Below, piece after piece: positions 32,000-40,728 of a stretch of 64,000 nucleotides of DNA; the stretch's first letter is position 1; each line of letters begins with the position of its first letter. The notes under the pieces are model-generated. The model was given only the letters and a program-made list of their open reading frames with translations. It made no database searches and was not told the DNA's origin. The translations under genes and the position numbers were made by a program. The stretch is from assembly GCF_024228675.1 (NCBI RefSeq), contig NZ_CP100461.1:2601398-2665397 (forward strand). Reading direction: 5' to 3'. The stretch comes from Salinigranum marinum. Lineage in GTDB: Archaea > Halobacteriota > Halobacteria > Halobacteriales > Haloferacaceae.

Positions 32000-33586
32000 A
32001 TGCAGCGAGGCCCCCTCGTCCTCGTCGTTCTCGCCGTCCTCGTCGTCGGGACGCTGCCAGGGCCGGTCGCGGCGGCGGAGCCGACGGTCTCGATCGCCGT
32101 CGACGACACGCCGATGGCGGCCGGCGACCGACTGGTCGTGCCCGAGGACCCGATGCTCCGCGTGAACGCGAGCGCGCGGACGACCGTCGAACGCGTCGCC
32201 GTCCGCGTCGACGGCTCGACCGTCGAGACGTGGGCACCGGGCACCGAACGGGTGTCCGAGCGGGTCCGACTCGACCTCCGGAACGAGCCGCAGACGGTGC
32301 AGGTCGTCGTCACCGGCTCCGACGGGAGCGTGAACTCGACGCGGGTCACCGTCGAGAAGGACGCCGTCGCACCGTTCGTCGGCTTCACGCAGCCGTTCGA
32401 GAGCGACCAGCTCGGACAACCGCCGGCGGAGGTGCCACTCTCGAAGTCACGGGTTACCCTCGCGGGGACACTCGAGGACAGCGTCGGCGTCGAGTTCGTT
32501 CGAATCACGCGGAAGCACAGAGTCCAGGGGACGGCCGGGTACACGGTCGCCTCGGAGACGCACGTCATCCGCGACCCCGGCGACAGCTTCTCGCAGGAAC
32601 TGTTCTTCGGCCCCGGCCGGAACGATGTCTCGGTCGTGGTCCAGGACCGCTACGGCAACAGCCGGCGGTACGAACTCGCCTTCCCGATCGACGACCGCAC
32701 GGAGCCGACCGTCTCGCTCGACTCGGTGCCCGAGCGCACGACGTCGTCGGCCGTGTACGTCAACGGGACCGCGGCCGACAACGTCCAGGTCGACTCGGTC
32801 TCGTACGCCGTCTTCGGCGACGTCGCCCGTCGGTCCGTCGTCGTCGGCCAGGGGCGTGGGGCGGACCCCGAGCGCCAGCAGATCGAATTCAGCCGGAAGG
32901 TCGAACTCGACCCCGGCCCCAACCGGATCACCGTCTGGGCGCGGGACACCAGCGGCAACGAGGTCAGAGAGCTCGTGATCGTCGACTACGTGCGGAACGT
33001 CGTCCCGACGGTCTCGGTCGACGAGGAGCGGACGCACCTCGTCGCGAGCGAGGCGGTCCACGTCTACGGCGCGGCGCGCGACGGCCGGGTCAGTTCGGTG
33101 TCGGTCGAGACGGTCGACGCCGACGGGACGGTCGTCGACTTCGAGCAGGTGTACGACGGCGGCGAGGTGTGGGACGACGTCTCGTTCGAGGAGGAGCTCG
33201 CGCTCGCCGACACGGGTGAGACGACGGTCGTGGTGCGCGCGGTCGACGCCGACGGCACCGAGCACGTCACGCGGTACGGCGTTCCGACGCCCGACGCCGG
33301 CGGCGTGTCCGAACCGGTAGACGGGGGCGGAGCCGACGGCGAGGGTGCGAGCGCGGGGACGGGCGGCGAGGCCGACGTGGCCGAAGCGGCCGGCGAGACG
33401 AGCGCGAACACGGCGACGGCCGTCCAGGACGGCGGGTTCGGGGCGTTCGCCGTCGCCGCGTTGCTCGTGGTCGTCCTGTCGCTCGCCCGACTGCGGCACG
33501 CGACCGTCGACGTCCCGATCGAGAAGTACGTCGACTTCGACGACACCCGCCCGTCGCTCCCCTCGTTCTCGCGGTTCCGACGGTGA
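32000..33586 (+). CDS. Secreted, membrane-anchored protein with repeated Ig-like domains
   Basis: The protein has 528 residues from ATG 32000. The signal peptide MQRGPLVLVVLAVLVVGTLP has a cleavage site near AAAEP. Three or four beta-sandwich modules follow (for example PTVSIAVDDTPM, PTVSLDSVPER, PTVSVDEERTH starting near residues 30, 235 and 335), each ending with a pattern like GPNRITVWARDTSGNEV. An acidic Gly/Ala linker (about 440-480) precedes a single membrane helix (FAVAALLVVVLSLARLRH) and a short basic tail. It is probably a cell-surface or adhesive protein, divergent from the PGF-CTERM gene with a 185-bp gap. Confidence 0.8.
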   Translation: MQRGPLVLVVLAVLVVGTLPGPVAAAEPTVSIAVDDTPMAAGDRLVVPEDPMLRVNASARTTVERVAVRVDGSTVETWAPGTERVSERVRLDLRNEPQTVQVVVTGSDGSVNSTRVTVEKDAVAPFVGFTQPFESDQLGQPPAEVPLSKSRVTLAGTLEDSVGVEFVRITRKHRVQGTAGYTVASETHVIRDPGDSFSQELFFGPGRNDVSVVVQDRYGNSRRYELAFPIDDRTEPTVSLDSVPERTTSSAVYVNGTAADNVQVDSVSYAVFGDVARRSVVVGQGRGADPERQQIEFSRKVELDPGPNRITVWARDTSGNEVRELVIVDYVRNVVPTVSVDEERTHLVASEAVHVYGAARDGRVSSVSVETVDADGTVVDFEQVYDGGEVWDDVSFEEELALADTGETTVVVRAVDADGTEHVTRYGVPTPDAGGVSEPVDGGGADGEGASAGTGGEADVAEAAGETSANTATAVQDGGFGAFAVAALLVVVLSLARLRHATVDVPIEKYVDFDDTRPSLPSFSRFRR

Positions 33587-33590
33587 GCCG

Positions 33591-34046
33591 CTAGCGGGCC
33601 GTCCGGCTGTGCATCCCGGTCACGTCCTCGATGTCGAGTGCCCAGCCCACGAGGTCCTGCATCGGCTCCGTCTCGGAGAACAGCGTCGGGAACCAGGCGT
33701 TGTCCTCTAAGGCGGCGCTGACGGCCGACCACTCGTCGTCGTCGACGATCCGGAGCGTCCCCGTGGCGATGACCGTCCGCCACTCCTCGCGCGAGGGGAC
33801 GTCGAAGGTGAGAAACGAGGCGCGCTCGGTCGCCTCACCGAACCGCTTTTTCTTGCTCCGCTCTCCGGGCCGGAGGAAGACGAAGTAGAGCCGTTCGGCC
33901 TCCACGTCGTAGCCGTACGAGATGGGGATGCCGTACGCCTCCCCGTTCGAGGCGAGCGAGAGCACGCCGAACCCCTGCTCGCGGAGGAACGCCCGAGCGG
34001 TCTCGTCGTCCATCTCGTTGCCCTGGATGCCTGGAAACGTGGCCAT
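33591..34046 (-). CDS. Pyridoxamine 5'-phosphate oxidase-family flavin-binding protein
   Basis: The protein has 151 residues from ATG 34046 (MATFPGIQGNEMDDETARAF). The split-barrel core shows GFGVLSLASNGEAYGIPISYGYD, then LYFVFLRPGERSKKKRFGEA and VIATGTLRIVDDDEW, as in haloarchaeal pyridoxamine-phosphate-oxidase-like proteins that bind FMN or F420. Function beyond that unknown. The frame is open far upstream (to 35555), but that part is antisense to the MFS gene region and lacks protein-like composition. A TATA element at about 34068-34074 supports this start. Confidence 0.87.
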   Translation of the reverse strand: MATFPGIQGNEMDDETARAFLREQGFGVLSLASNGEAYGIPISYGYDVEAERLYFVFLRPGERSKKKRFGEATERASFLTFDVPSREEWRTVIATGTLRIVDDDEWSAVSAALEDNAWFPTLFSETEPMQDLVGWALDIEDVTGMHSRTAR

Positions 34047-34147
34047 ACCGGACAGACAACGGGAGGGGGTATAAGAATGGTGACAGTTCTCGCAGACGTA
34101 GAGCGTCGACTGCGGGTGCTCGACTGGCCGACCGCACCGACCGCCCC

Positions 34148-35374
34148 TCACCGGCGGCCGCCCGCGAGTCGCTCCGCCTCGGGGAGCCCACGGAGTCGGA
34201 GCATCGACGCCGTGCCGAGTGCGGGCCCGATCGCCAGCGGGAGGAACGCCCACCGCCACCCGACCACGTCCACCACCATCGGGATCAGCTGGATCGAGAC
34301 GGTGGTGAGCAGGAAGCCGATCGCGGTCTGCATGGTGAGGGCGGTCCCCACGTACGACTCCTCGGCCAGTTCCGAGACAGCTGCGGAGAACTGGGCGGAA
34401 TCGGCCACGATAGCGAACCCCCAGACCAGGACGAACGGGACGAGAACGAGGGGCGACGAGCCGAAGACGAACCCCGCGAGGACCGACGCCGCGCCGCTGA
34501 CGACCATCGACACGCTCGTGACGGTCGTGCGGCCCAACCGATCGGAAGCCACGCCCGCAGAGATCGCGCCGAGACCGCCGACTCCGATGGTCCCGAACGC
34601 GATGTACGACGCCGTCTGCGACACCCCGACACCGCTGCCGCTGGCCGAGAGGCTGGCGATCAGAAACGCCGGGATCCAGGTCCAGACGGCGTACAGCTCC
34701 CACATGTGGCCGAAGTAGCCACCGTTGGCCAGCATCGTCCCGCGGTCGCGGAGCATCCGGCCCAGCGCGCTCGGGTCGAACGGGGCGGCCGGTGGCTGGT
34801 GCGGTCCCGGTTCGACCCGGAGGGCGAGGAGCGCCCCGGCGACGGCGAGGCCGGCCGCCCCGTACAGGACGAGTCGTGGTTGGCCAACCCCACCGATCCC
34901 CCGGAGGAGGTGTGGCAGGGCGGAGCCGATCGTCAGCGCGCCGACGAGGACGCCGATCGCGAAGCCGCGGCCCTCGCGGAACCAGCCGGCCATGATCTTC
35001 ATCCCGGGAGGGTAGACGCCGGCGAGCGCGACGCCCGTCAGGAATCGGAGGGCGATCGCGGGAAGCGCCGTGTTCACGAACCCGGCGATGGCCGCCGTCA
35101 GGACGGCACCGAAGAACGCCGAGCCCGCGAACAGGTAGCGCGGCCGGACGACGTCCGAGAGGGTGAGCACCGACGACAGGAACGCCCCGACGACGAACCC
35201 GAGCTGGACCGCGATCGTGAGCCACGCCGTCTCCGATGGAGTCAACCCCCACTCGGTCGCCAGCTCCGGCGCGGCGGCCGTGGCACTGAACCAAAGCGAC
35301 ATGACCAGCAGCTCCGCCACCGCGACGACGAGAAGCACCCGCCGTCGGCGGGATGAGATGGATCGGTTGCGCAT
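34148..35374 (-). CDS. MFS transporter
   Basis: The 408-residue protein has 12 predicted membrane helices. The conserved loop between helices 2 and 3 reads GAFLSSVLTLSDVVRPRYLFAG, and the pseudo-repeat in the second half reads GVASDRLGRTTVTSV. The N-terminus MRNRSISSRRRRVLLVVAVAELLVMSLWFSATAA resembles nitrate/cyanate-type or Bcr-type MFS, but the substrate cannot be decided. It starts with ATG 35374 and is divergent from nucS with a 148-bp gap. Confidence 0.9.
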   Translation of the reverse strand: MRNRSISSRRRRVLLVVAVAELLVMSLWFSATAAAPELATEWGLTPSETAWLTIAVQLGFVVGAFLSSVLTLSDVVRPRYLFAGSAFFGAVLTAAIAGFVNTALPAIALRFLTGVALAGVYPPGMKIMAGWFREGRGFAIGVLVGALTIGSALPHLLRGIGGVGQPRLVLYGAAGLAVAGALLALRVEPGPHQPPAAPFDPSALGRMLRDRGTMLANGGYFGHMWELYAVWTWIPAFLIASLSASGSGVGVSQTASYIAFGTIGVGGLGAISAGVASDRLGRTTVTSVSMVVSGAASVLAGFVFGSSPLVLVPFVLVWGFAIVADSAQFSAAVSELAEESYVGTALTMQTAIGFLLTTVSIQLIPMVVDVVGWRWAFLPLAIGPALGTASMLRLRGLPEAERLAGGRR

Positions 35375-35522
35375 CGGTGACTAACAGTCCGGACGATACG
35401 GAGTGTATAAACGCTGGTTCTGTTGTGGACAGACGACACCAGACCGGCGCGGTGCCCGCCGGTCGCCAGCGCGTCGTCCGGGGGAGCGCGCCGTTTTTGT
35501 GCGCCGCCGAACAAGCCCGGGC

Positions 35523-36329
35523 GTGAGCGTCGAGACTCTCCACCGGCCCGCCCACCGCGACGCCCTGGTCGCCCTCGAAGGCGCGTTCGACCGCGGCGAC
35601 CTCGTCGTCGTCTTCGGTCGCTGCACCGTCGAGTACGACGGCCGCGCGTCGAGTTCACTCGGGCCGGGCGACCGTCTCCTCCTGCTGAAGCCCGACGGCT
35701 CGGCGCTCGTCCACACCGACGAGAAGCGGACCCCGGTCAACTGGCAGCCGCCGGGGAGCGAACACCGCGCCAGCGTCCGCGACGGCCGCCTCCGCGTGCA
35801 GTCCCGGCGGTCGACACCGGATGAGAGACTCGACGTCCGGTTCGAGCGCGTCGACCAGCTCTCGTCGTTTTCCGTGACGGAGCGAGCCGACCTGGCGCTC
35901 GTGGGGAGCGAGGAGGACCTCCGAACCAGGGTTCTCGACGACCCGTCGCTCGTCGAACCGGGGTTCGAGCCGCTCGAGACCGAACGGGAGACGATGGCCG
36001 GACCGATCGACGTGTTCGGCCGCGACGTCGACGGACGACCGCTGATCGTCGAGTTGAAACGCCGGCGCGTCGGCCCCGCGGCGGTCAGACAGCTCCAGGG
36101 GTACGTCGACGCCGCCGGCCGCGAGGACCACGAAGCCGCGGTCCGCGGGGTGCTCGTCGCCCCGTCCGTGACCGACCGGGCCGCGGCGCTGCTCGACGAG
36201 AAAGGGCTCGGGTTCGTGCCGCTGGAACCGGGCGACGAAGAGACGAGCCCGGACGGGGGCAGCGAGGAGAGCGTGGAGGCGGGCAGCGAGGAGAGCGTGG
36301 AGGCAGGCGAGGGGCGCGGGCGAGAGTGA
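35523..36329 (+). CDS. nucS: Endonuclease NucS/EndoMS (mismatch-specific)
   Basis: The protein has 268 residues from GTG 35523 (VSVETLHRPAHRDALVALEG). The N-terminal half-barrel binds DNA and PCNA partners. The RecB-like C-terminal nuclease carries Asp163 (GPIDVFGRD), Glu177 and Lys179 (LIVELKRR), equivalent to the catalytic Asp/Glu/Lys of Pyrococcus NucS. EndoMS cleaves both strands at mismatched bases and replaces MutS-MutL repair in many archaea and actinobacteria. The C-terminus has two tandem SEESVEAG repeats (24-bp unit around 36260-36310) outside the catalytic domain, a recent expansion of an acidic tail. Confidence 0.93.
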   Translation: MSVETLHRPAHRDALVALEGAFDRGDLVVVFGRCTVEYDGRASSSLGPGDRLLLLKPDGSALVHTDEKRTPVNWQPPGSEHRASVRDGRLRVQSRRSTPDERLDVRFERVDQLSSFSVTERADLALVGSEEDLRTRVLDDPSLVEPGFEPLETERETMAGPIDVFGRDVDGRPLIVELKRRRVGPAAVRQLQGYVDAAGREDHEAAVRGVLVAPSVTDRAAALLDEKGLGFVPLEPGDEETSPDGGSEESVEAGSEESVEAGEGRGRE

Positions 36330-36339
36330 CCGGGTCGGG

Positions 36340-36978
36340 TCAGTCGAGAGCCGCGAGTCGACGGAAGTTCTCGACCGTTCGTTCTGTATTTACGCCGTCG
36401 AACTCGCGCGTCCCGTCCCAGCCGAAGTCCCGCTCGATGGCGGGGAGGACGTCGGCGGTGAACTCGGGGTGGTACTGTGTGGTCCAGACGGGTGCCGCCG
36501 TATGACGCGTCGCCAACAGCGGGTAGTACGCCGCGCGGGCGATCGGCTCCATGCCGTCGCCCGTCTCGACGACGTGGTCGCCGTGAACCATCGGAAGCGC
36601 GGGCGAGACGCCGGCGAAGAGCGGGTCGTCGTCGAGGTCCGCGTCGACGAGCCTGGCCGTGAGCCCGCGGTGTTCGACGCGGCCCCCGAGCGCGTCGTTC
36701 ACGAGCTGGTGGCCGAAGCAGACGCCGAGGGTGGGGATCCCCCTGTCGACGAGCCGGCGGACGAACCCGCGTGCCTCCTCGATCCACGGGCGCTCGTCGG
36801 CCTCGTAGACGCCCGCGGTGCTCCCGGTGACGACGACCGCGTCGACGCCGTCGAGCGACGGTTCGCCGCCCCGCGTCGGGTAGTGGTACCGTTCGTGGTC
36901 GGGGAGGAGCCCGCGGAGCGCTCGCGGGAGATAGCCGTACGTGTCGGGGTCGACCTCGGTGTCGCAGACGAGGAGCAT
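36340..36978 (-). CDS. Class I glutamine amidotransferase
   Basis: The protein has 212 residues from ATG 36978. The nucleophile is Cys87 in GVCFGHQ, and the His/Glu pair is His170 and Glu172 in QYHPEF, a complete triad. Such stand-alone GATase1 proteins resemble GMP synthase glutaminase (GuaA N-terminal subunit) or a general amidotransferase. The length and the lack of an adjacent synthetase gene favour the second group. It is convergent with nucS (10-bp gap) and divergent from the tiny zinc-ribbon gene. Confidence 0.9.
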   Translation of the reverse strand: MLLVCDTEVDPDTYGYLPRALRGLLPDHERYHYPTRGGEPSLDGVDAVVVTGSTAGVYEADERPWIEEARGFVRRLVDRGIPTLGVCFGHQLVNDALGGRVEHRGLTARLVDADLDDDPLFAGVSPALPMVHGDHVVETGDGMEPIARAAYYPLLATRHTAAPVWTTQYHPEFTADVLPAIERDFGWDGTREFDGVNTERTVENFRRLAALD

Positions 36979-37140
36979 CGGTGCCCGAGAGACGCTGGCC
37001 GGAGGCGAAAGCACGTTCGGTTCCCCCGGCCGCGGACGCCGATCTGGACGGCCACAAGCGGTCCCTGAGGGGAGAGTTGAGAGACGTTACCACGAGTAGT
37101 GAACACATACTTACCCGTCCGTCCACCGTGAGTCGAACCC

Positions 37141-37299
37141 ATGTCGACCGACCAGCTCGAACTCTCGTGTCCGTCCTGCGCGGCGGCCGTCCGCACCGAC
37201 CTCGACGCGATCCTCACCGACGGCGGCGGCGAGCGGCTCCGGGGCCGCGACCTCGTCTGCCGCGGGTGTGGCCACGAGTTCGGCGTCTTCGTGCTCTGA
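37141..37299 (+). CDS. Tiny zinc-ribbon protein
   Basis: The protein has 52 residues (MSTDQLELSCPSCAAAVRTD ... LVCRGCGHEFGVFVL). CPSC and CRGC knuckles form a zinc ribbon. It has a complete frame with its own candidate TATA element (ACATACTTAC, about 37104-37113) about 33 nt upstream. It is too short for common length cut-offs. Function unknown. Confidence 0.75.
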   Translation: MSTDQLELSCPSCAAAVRTDLDAILTDGGGERLRGRDLVCRGCGHEFGVFVL

Positions 37300-37476
37300 G
37301 CGGGTCTCCGCGGTAGTGCAACCGGACGCGCCGGGGGCCGTCCGCCCGGATCGACCCGGCGTCCGACCGCCTCCGAACCCGCCCGTGAGCGGCCCACGGC
37401 GGTAAACTCGCACACGGCGCGGGCGACGCTTCGAAGCCCTTTTAGCCCGCGTGGCCGTTCGCCAACGCAAGTAACC

Positions 37477-38007
37477 ATGGCAGACAAACCGGCCTCGATG
37501 TACCGGGAGATCGACACGTCGGCGTACACCCGACGGGAGTACATCACTGGCGTCCCCGGTTCGAAGATCGCACAGTTCAACATGGGCAACCTCCAGACCG
37601 GCCCCCACGACTATCCGGTCCACATCAGTCTCCGGGTCGAAGAGGAGTGTCAGATCCGTCACGGCTCGCTCGAGTCGGCGCGCCTGTCGGCGAACCGCCG
37701 CATGCTGAAGCACGTCGGGCAGGAGAACTACAAGATGATCCTCCACAAGCACCCGCACCACGTCATCCGCGAGAACAAGCAGGCGACCGGTGCCGGTGCG
37801 GACCGCGTCTCCGACGGGATGCGTCAGTCGTTCGGCAAGCCCGTCGGGACCGCCGCGCGCGTCCCCAACGGCGAGACCGTCTTCAGCATCTACTGCCAGC
37901 CCGAACACGCAGACATCGCGAAGGACGCGCTCCGTCGCTCGTACAACAAGATGTCGCCACCGTGCCGCATCGTCGTCGAGAAGGGCGAGGAACTGCTCGT
38001 CGCCTGA
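37477..38007 (+). CDS. rpl10e: 50S ribosomal protein L10e (uL16)
   Basis: The protein has 176 residues. [20 protein letters not shown], then [18 protein letters not shown] and [22 protein letters not shown], is diagnostic for archaeal/eukaryotic L10e, a large-subunit protein near the A-site and central protuberance. Full length, no oddities. TATA-like CTTTTAG lies about 35 nt upstream. The following ATP-grasp gene begins 43 bp downstream on the same strand. Confidence 0.97.
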   Translation: MADKPASMYREIDTSAYTRREYITGVPGSKIAQFNMGNLQTGPHDYPVHISLRVEEECQIRHGSLESARLSANRRMLKHVGQENYKMILHKHPHHVIRENKQATGAGADRVSDGMRQSFGKPVGTAARVPNGETVFSIYCQPEHADIAKDALRRSYNKMSPPCRIVVEKGEELLVA

Positions 38008-38050
38008 GACCGGTCGAACCGTTTTTCTCTCGTCGTTCCTCCCGTAGGGT

Positions 38051-38920
38051 ATGCTCCGGTTGGCGGTCGCCACACAGGAAGAGACGTTCGAGCGGATGCG
38101 CGCCCCGCTCGAAGAGCGCGGGATCGAGGTCGTCGCGCTCCGCTCGAAGGAGCGCCCGATCCCCCTCACGGACGATGCGGTCGTCGACCGCGCGGTCGAC
38201 GTCGGCTTCGTCTACCCCTCGCGTGTGATGGAGGGCGGCGCGCTGGACGCGCTGCTCGACGTTCCGTGGGTGAACGACCGCGAGGCGATCCTGACCTCGC
38301 GGAACAAGGGCGGGGTCGTCGCCGCCCTCTCGCAGGCGGGCCTCCCGGTTCCCGAGACGGTCATGCTGTCGAACCCCGTTTCGGAGTCGGCGGTCGTCGC
38401 GGCCGTTTCGGACATGGCGTACCCGCTCGTGGTGAAGCCGAACTCCGCGACCCGCGGGATCGGCGTCACCAAAGTCGCCGACGAGGACTCGCTCTTGGGC
38501 GTCGTCGACTACCTCGACCTCGTCCACGACTACCGCGCGACCGGCGACAAGTCGTACCTCGTCCAGGAGTTCGTCCCCGGGGCGCGCGACTACCGGGCGA
38601 TGGTCGTCGACGGCGACTGTTACGGCGGCGTCGAACGACGGCTGTCGGCCGAGTCGCGGGAACACGGTCGGTGGAAGCACAACGTCCATCGGGGGGCGAC
38701 GGCAGAACGGGTCGATCTGTCCCCCGAATACAGACGACTCGCCGAGTCGGTGGCAGCGGCGCTCGGAATCGACTACCTGGGAGTGGACCTGCTCGTCTCG
38801 GACGAGCGGGTGGTCGTGAGCGAGACGAACGCGCGGCCGACCATCGACGACGCCACGAAGTACGACGACGGCTTCTACGACGCGCTGGCGGGGCTCGTCG
38901 AGGCGCGAGCTCCCGGCTAA
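38051..38920 (+). CDS. RimK/LysX-like ATP-grasp ligase
   Basis: The protein has 289 residues. The ATP-grasp core includes PLVVKPNSATRGIGVTKV (ATP-binding loop, about 127-145), YLVQEFVPGARDYRAMVVDG and the metal-binding end VVVSETNARPTIDDATKYDD. RimK-type enzymes ligate amino acids to a carboxylate (ribosomal S6 glutamylation, coenzyme F420 tailing, or LysW-type carriers). The N-terminus (MLRLAVATQEETFERMRAPL) matches the archaeal RimK family. The position behind L10e is conserved in Haloferax-like genomes (recollection), suggesting co-expression. Confidence 0.88.
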   Translation: MLRLAVATQEETFERMRAPLEERGIEVVALRSKERPIPLTDDAVVDRAVDVGFVYPSRVMEGGALDALLDVPWVNDREAILTSRNKGGVVAALSQAGLPVPETVMLSNPVSESAVVAAVSDMAYPLVVKPNSATRGIGVTKVADEDSLLGVVDYLDLVHDYRATGDKSYLVQEFVPGARDYRAMVVDGDCYGGVERRLSAESREHGRWKHNVHRGATAERVDLSPEYRRLAESVAAALGIDYLGVDLLVSDERVVVSETNARPTIDDATKYDDGFYDALAGLVEARAPG

Positions 38921-38935
38921 AACCCGTCCGCGGCG

Positions 38936-39301
38936 TTACTCGACGTCGATGGCCGCCGAGTCCTCGACCTTGTCGAACGTCACCTGGAGCACGCCGTTTT
39001 TGAACGATGCGGCGGCGGAGTGCTCGTCGACGCGCGCGGGGAGACGGATGCGCTCGTCGTACTCACGTCGGTCCGAGGCCGCAGAAACCGTGAGTGTCTC
39101 CCCGTCACATTTGAGGTCGATCGCGTCCTTCTCGACGCCGGGAAGGTCCGCGACGAGGCGGACGGTGTCGCCCTCGTCGAAGACGTCGACGTGGGTCTCG
39201 GAGGCGAATCCGGTCGTGTCGCCGCCGGTCATTTCGCTCATCATCCGTTCGATCTCGCCGAAGATGGAGTCGAACGGATCGTCACGGTCGTCTCTTCGCA
39301 T
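38936..39301 (-). CDS. hsp20: Hsp20/alpha-crystallin family small heat-shock protein
   Basis: The protein has 121 residues from ATG 39301 (MRRDDRDDPFDSIFGEIERM). The alpha-crystallin domain spans about 40-118: HVDVFDEGDTVRLVADLPGV, DAIDLKCDGETLTVSAASDR and FKNGVLQVTFDKVEDSA. It is short, with the last beta-strand present but no C-terminal IxI tail visible, as in several haloarchaeal Hsp20 proteins. It acts as a holdase chaperone. It is convergent with the ATP-grasp gene (15-bp gap) and divergent from gap-I. Confidence 0.93.
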   Translation of the reverse strand: MRRDDRDDPFDSIFGEIERMMSEMTGGDTTGFASETHVDVFDEGDTVRLVADLPGVEKDAIDLKCDGETLTVSAASDRREYDERIRLPARVDEHSAAASFKNGVLQVTFDKVEDSAAIDVE

Positions 39302-39491
39302 ACACAGAGGTATGTTTCTTCGTACCAAAAACCTTCTGTAACACGAATCATCCGCGAGAATTACCCACGCGGGCGAAACCGAGCGAGGGAGTCCACGTCA
39401 GCGTCGATCGAGATGACACCGAAGCGATGATGAGGGTTCCGAAACAGATTTAGCCCACGGTGGAGCACGTACAACCGTAACTAACTCGATT

Positions 39492-40541
39492 ATGAGTGAA
39501 AAATCGTACCTGGGTGCCGGCGACGACGTCTCCCCCGAGGAGGTCGTCAGGGTGGGACTCAACGGCTTCGGGCGTATCGGTCGCAACATCTTCCGTGCGG
39601 TGTTGGAGAACCCGCGTATCGAACTCGTCGGCATCAACGACGTGATGTCGTTCGAGGACATGGCGTACCTCGTCAAGTACGACTCGGTCATGCCGCGGCT
39701 CGACGGCGTCGAACTGGAGGGCGAACAGCTCACCATCGGCGGCACGTCCGTCGGCCTCTACAACGTGCAGTCGCCCGCTGAACTCCCGTGGGACGACCTC
39801 GACGTGGACGTCGCGCTGGAGTGTACGGGCATCTTCCGGACGCGTGAAGACGCCGCGGCGCACCTCACGGCGGGAGCGGACAAGGTCGTCATCAGCGCGC
39901 CGCCGAAGGGTGACGAACCGGTTAAGCAGATCGTCTACGGCGTCAATCAGGACGAGTACGACGGCGAGGACGTCGTCTCGAACGCCTCCTGTACGACGAA
40001 CTCCGTCACGCCCGTCGCGAAGGTCCTCGACGACGAGTTCGGCATCGTCGCGGGGCAGTTGACGACCGTCCACTCGTACACGGGGAGCCAGAGCATCATC
40101 GACGCGCCGCAGGCCAAGCGCCGCCGTGGCCGCGCCGCCGCGGAGAACATCGTCCCGACGTCGACGGGTGCGGCGCAGGCGACGACCGAGATCCTGCCAC
40201 AGCTCGACGGCAAACTCGACGGCATGGCGATCCGCGTGCCGACCGTGAACGGCTCGCTCACCGAACTCGTCGTGAACCTCGAGGCCGAGCCCAGCGCCGA
40301 GGAGATCAACGACGCGTTCATGGACGCCGCGGCCGGCGAGATGGCGGGCGTCCTGGGCGTCACCGACGACGAGATCGTCTCCCGTGACATCCTCGGCAAC
40401 CCGCACTCGTCGTACGTCGACCTCGACTCGACGAACGTCGTCGCCGGCGGCACACAGGCGAAGATCCTGACGTGGTACGACAACGAGTACGGTTTCTCCA
40501 ACCGGATGCTCGACGTCGCCGCCTACGTCATCGACAACTGA
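39492..40541 (+). CDS. gapA: Glyceraldehyde-3-phosphate dehydrogenase, type I (bacterial type)
   Basis: The 349-residue protein has a classical GAPDH fold: NAD-binding start VRVGLNGFGRIGRNIFRAVL, catalytic Cys167 in SNASCTTN, the phosphate-binding TGAAQ and C-terminal TWYDNEYGFSNRMLD. It oxidises glyceraldehyde-3-phosphate to 1,3-bisphosphoglycerate with NAD. It heads a cluster with pgk and a type II enzyme; in Haloferax the type I enzyme serves sugar breakdown and the type II enzyme gluconeogenesis. The N-terminus has a 16-residue extension (MSEKSYLGAGDDVSPEEV). Haloarchaea acquired type I GAPDH from bacteria (established knowledge). Confidence 0.97.
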   Translation: MSEKSYLGAGDDVSPEEVVRVGLNGFGRIGRNIFRAVLENPRIELVGINDVMSFEDMAYLVKYDSVMPRLDGVELEGEQLTIGGTSVGLYNVQSPAELPWDDLDVDVALECTGIFRTREDAAAHLTAGADKVVISAPPKGDEPVKQIVYGVNQDEYDGEDVVSNASCTTNSVTPVAKVLDDEFGIVAGQLTTVHSYTGSQSIIDAPQAKRRRGRAAAENIVPTSTGAAQATTEILPQLDGKLDGMAIRVPTVNGSLTELVVNLEAEPSAEEINDAFMDAAAGEMAGVLGVTDDEIVSRDILGNPHSSYVDLDSTNVVAGGTQAKILTWYDNEYGFSNRMLDVAAYVIDN

Positions 40542-40728
40542 GTCGGCTCCGTCCACGAGGAAGCGCCCACGACCGACGAACACGAACTTTTTGGCGGCCT
40601 CGACCCCCGAGCGGGAGCCGTCGGCGACCCAGCGCCGGCCGGTCGGGTTTTGTTTCGACCACGACCACGACCGTGGCCGCGGTCGAAGCCGCCCACCACT
40701 AAGTACGCGTCGCGCGTTCTCTCGGGTG

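Noticed and set aside
34047-35555. N-terminal extension of the pyridoxamine-oxidase-like gene
   Set aside because: Arg/Gly-rich shadow of the MFS gene in another frame; the real protein starts at 34046 with a TATA box in place.
35381-37126. Minus-strand frame of 581 codons over nucS and the amidotransferase
   Set aside because: Low-complexity Arg/Ser-rich translation; both real genes explain the region.
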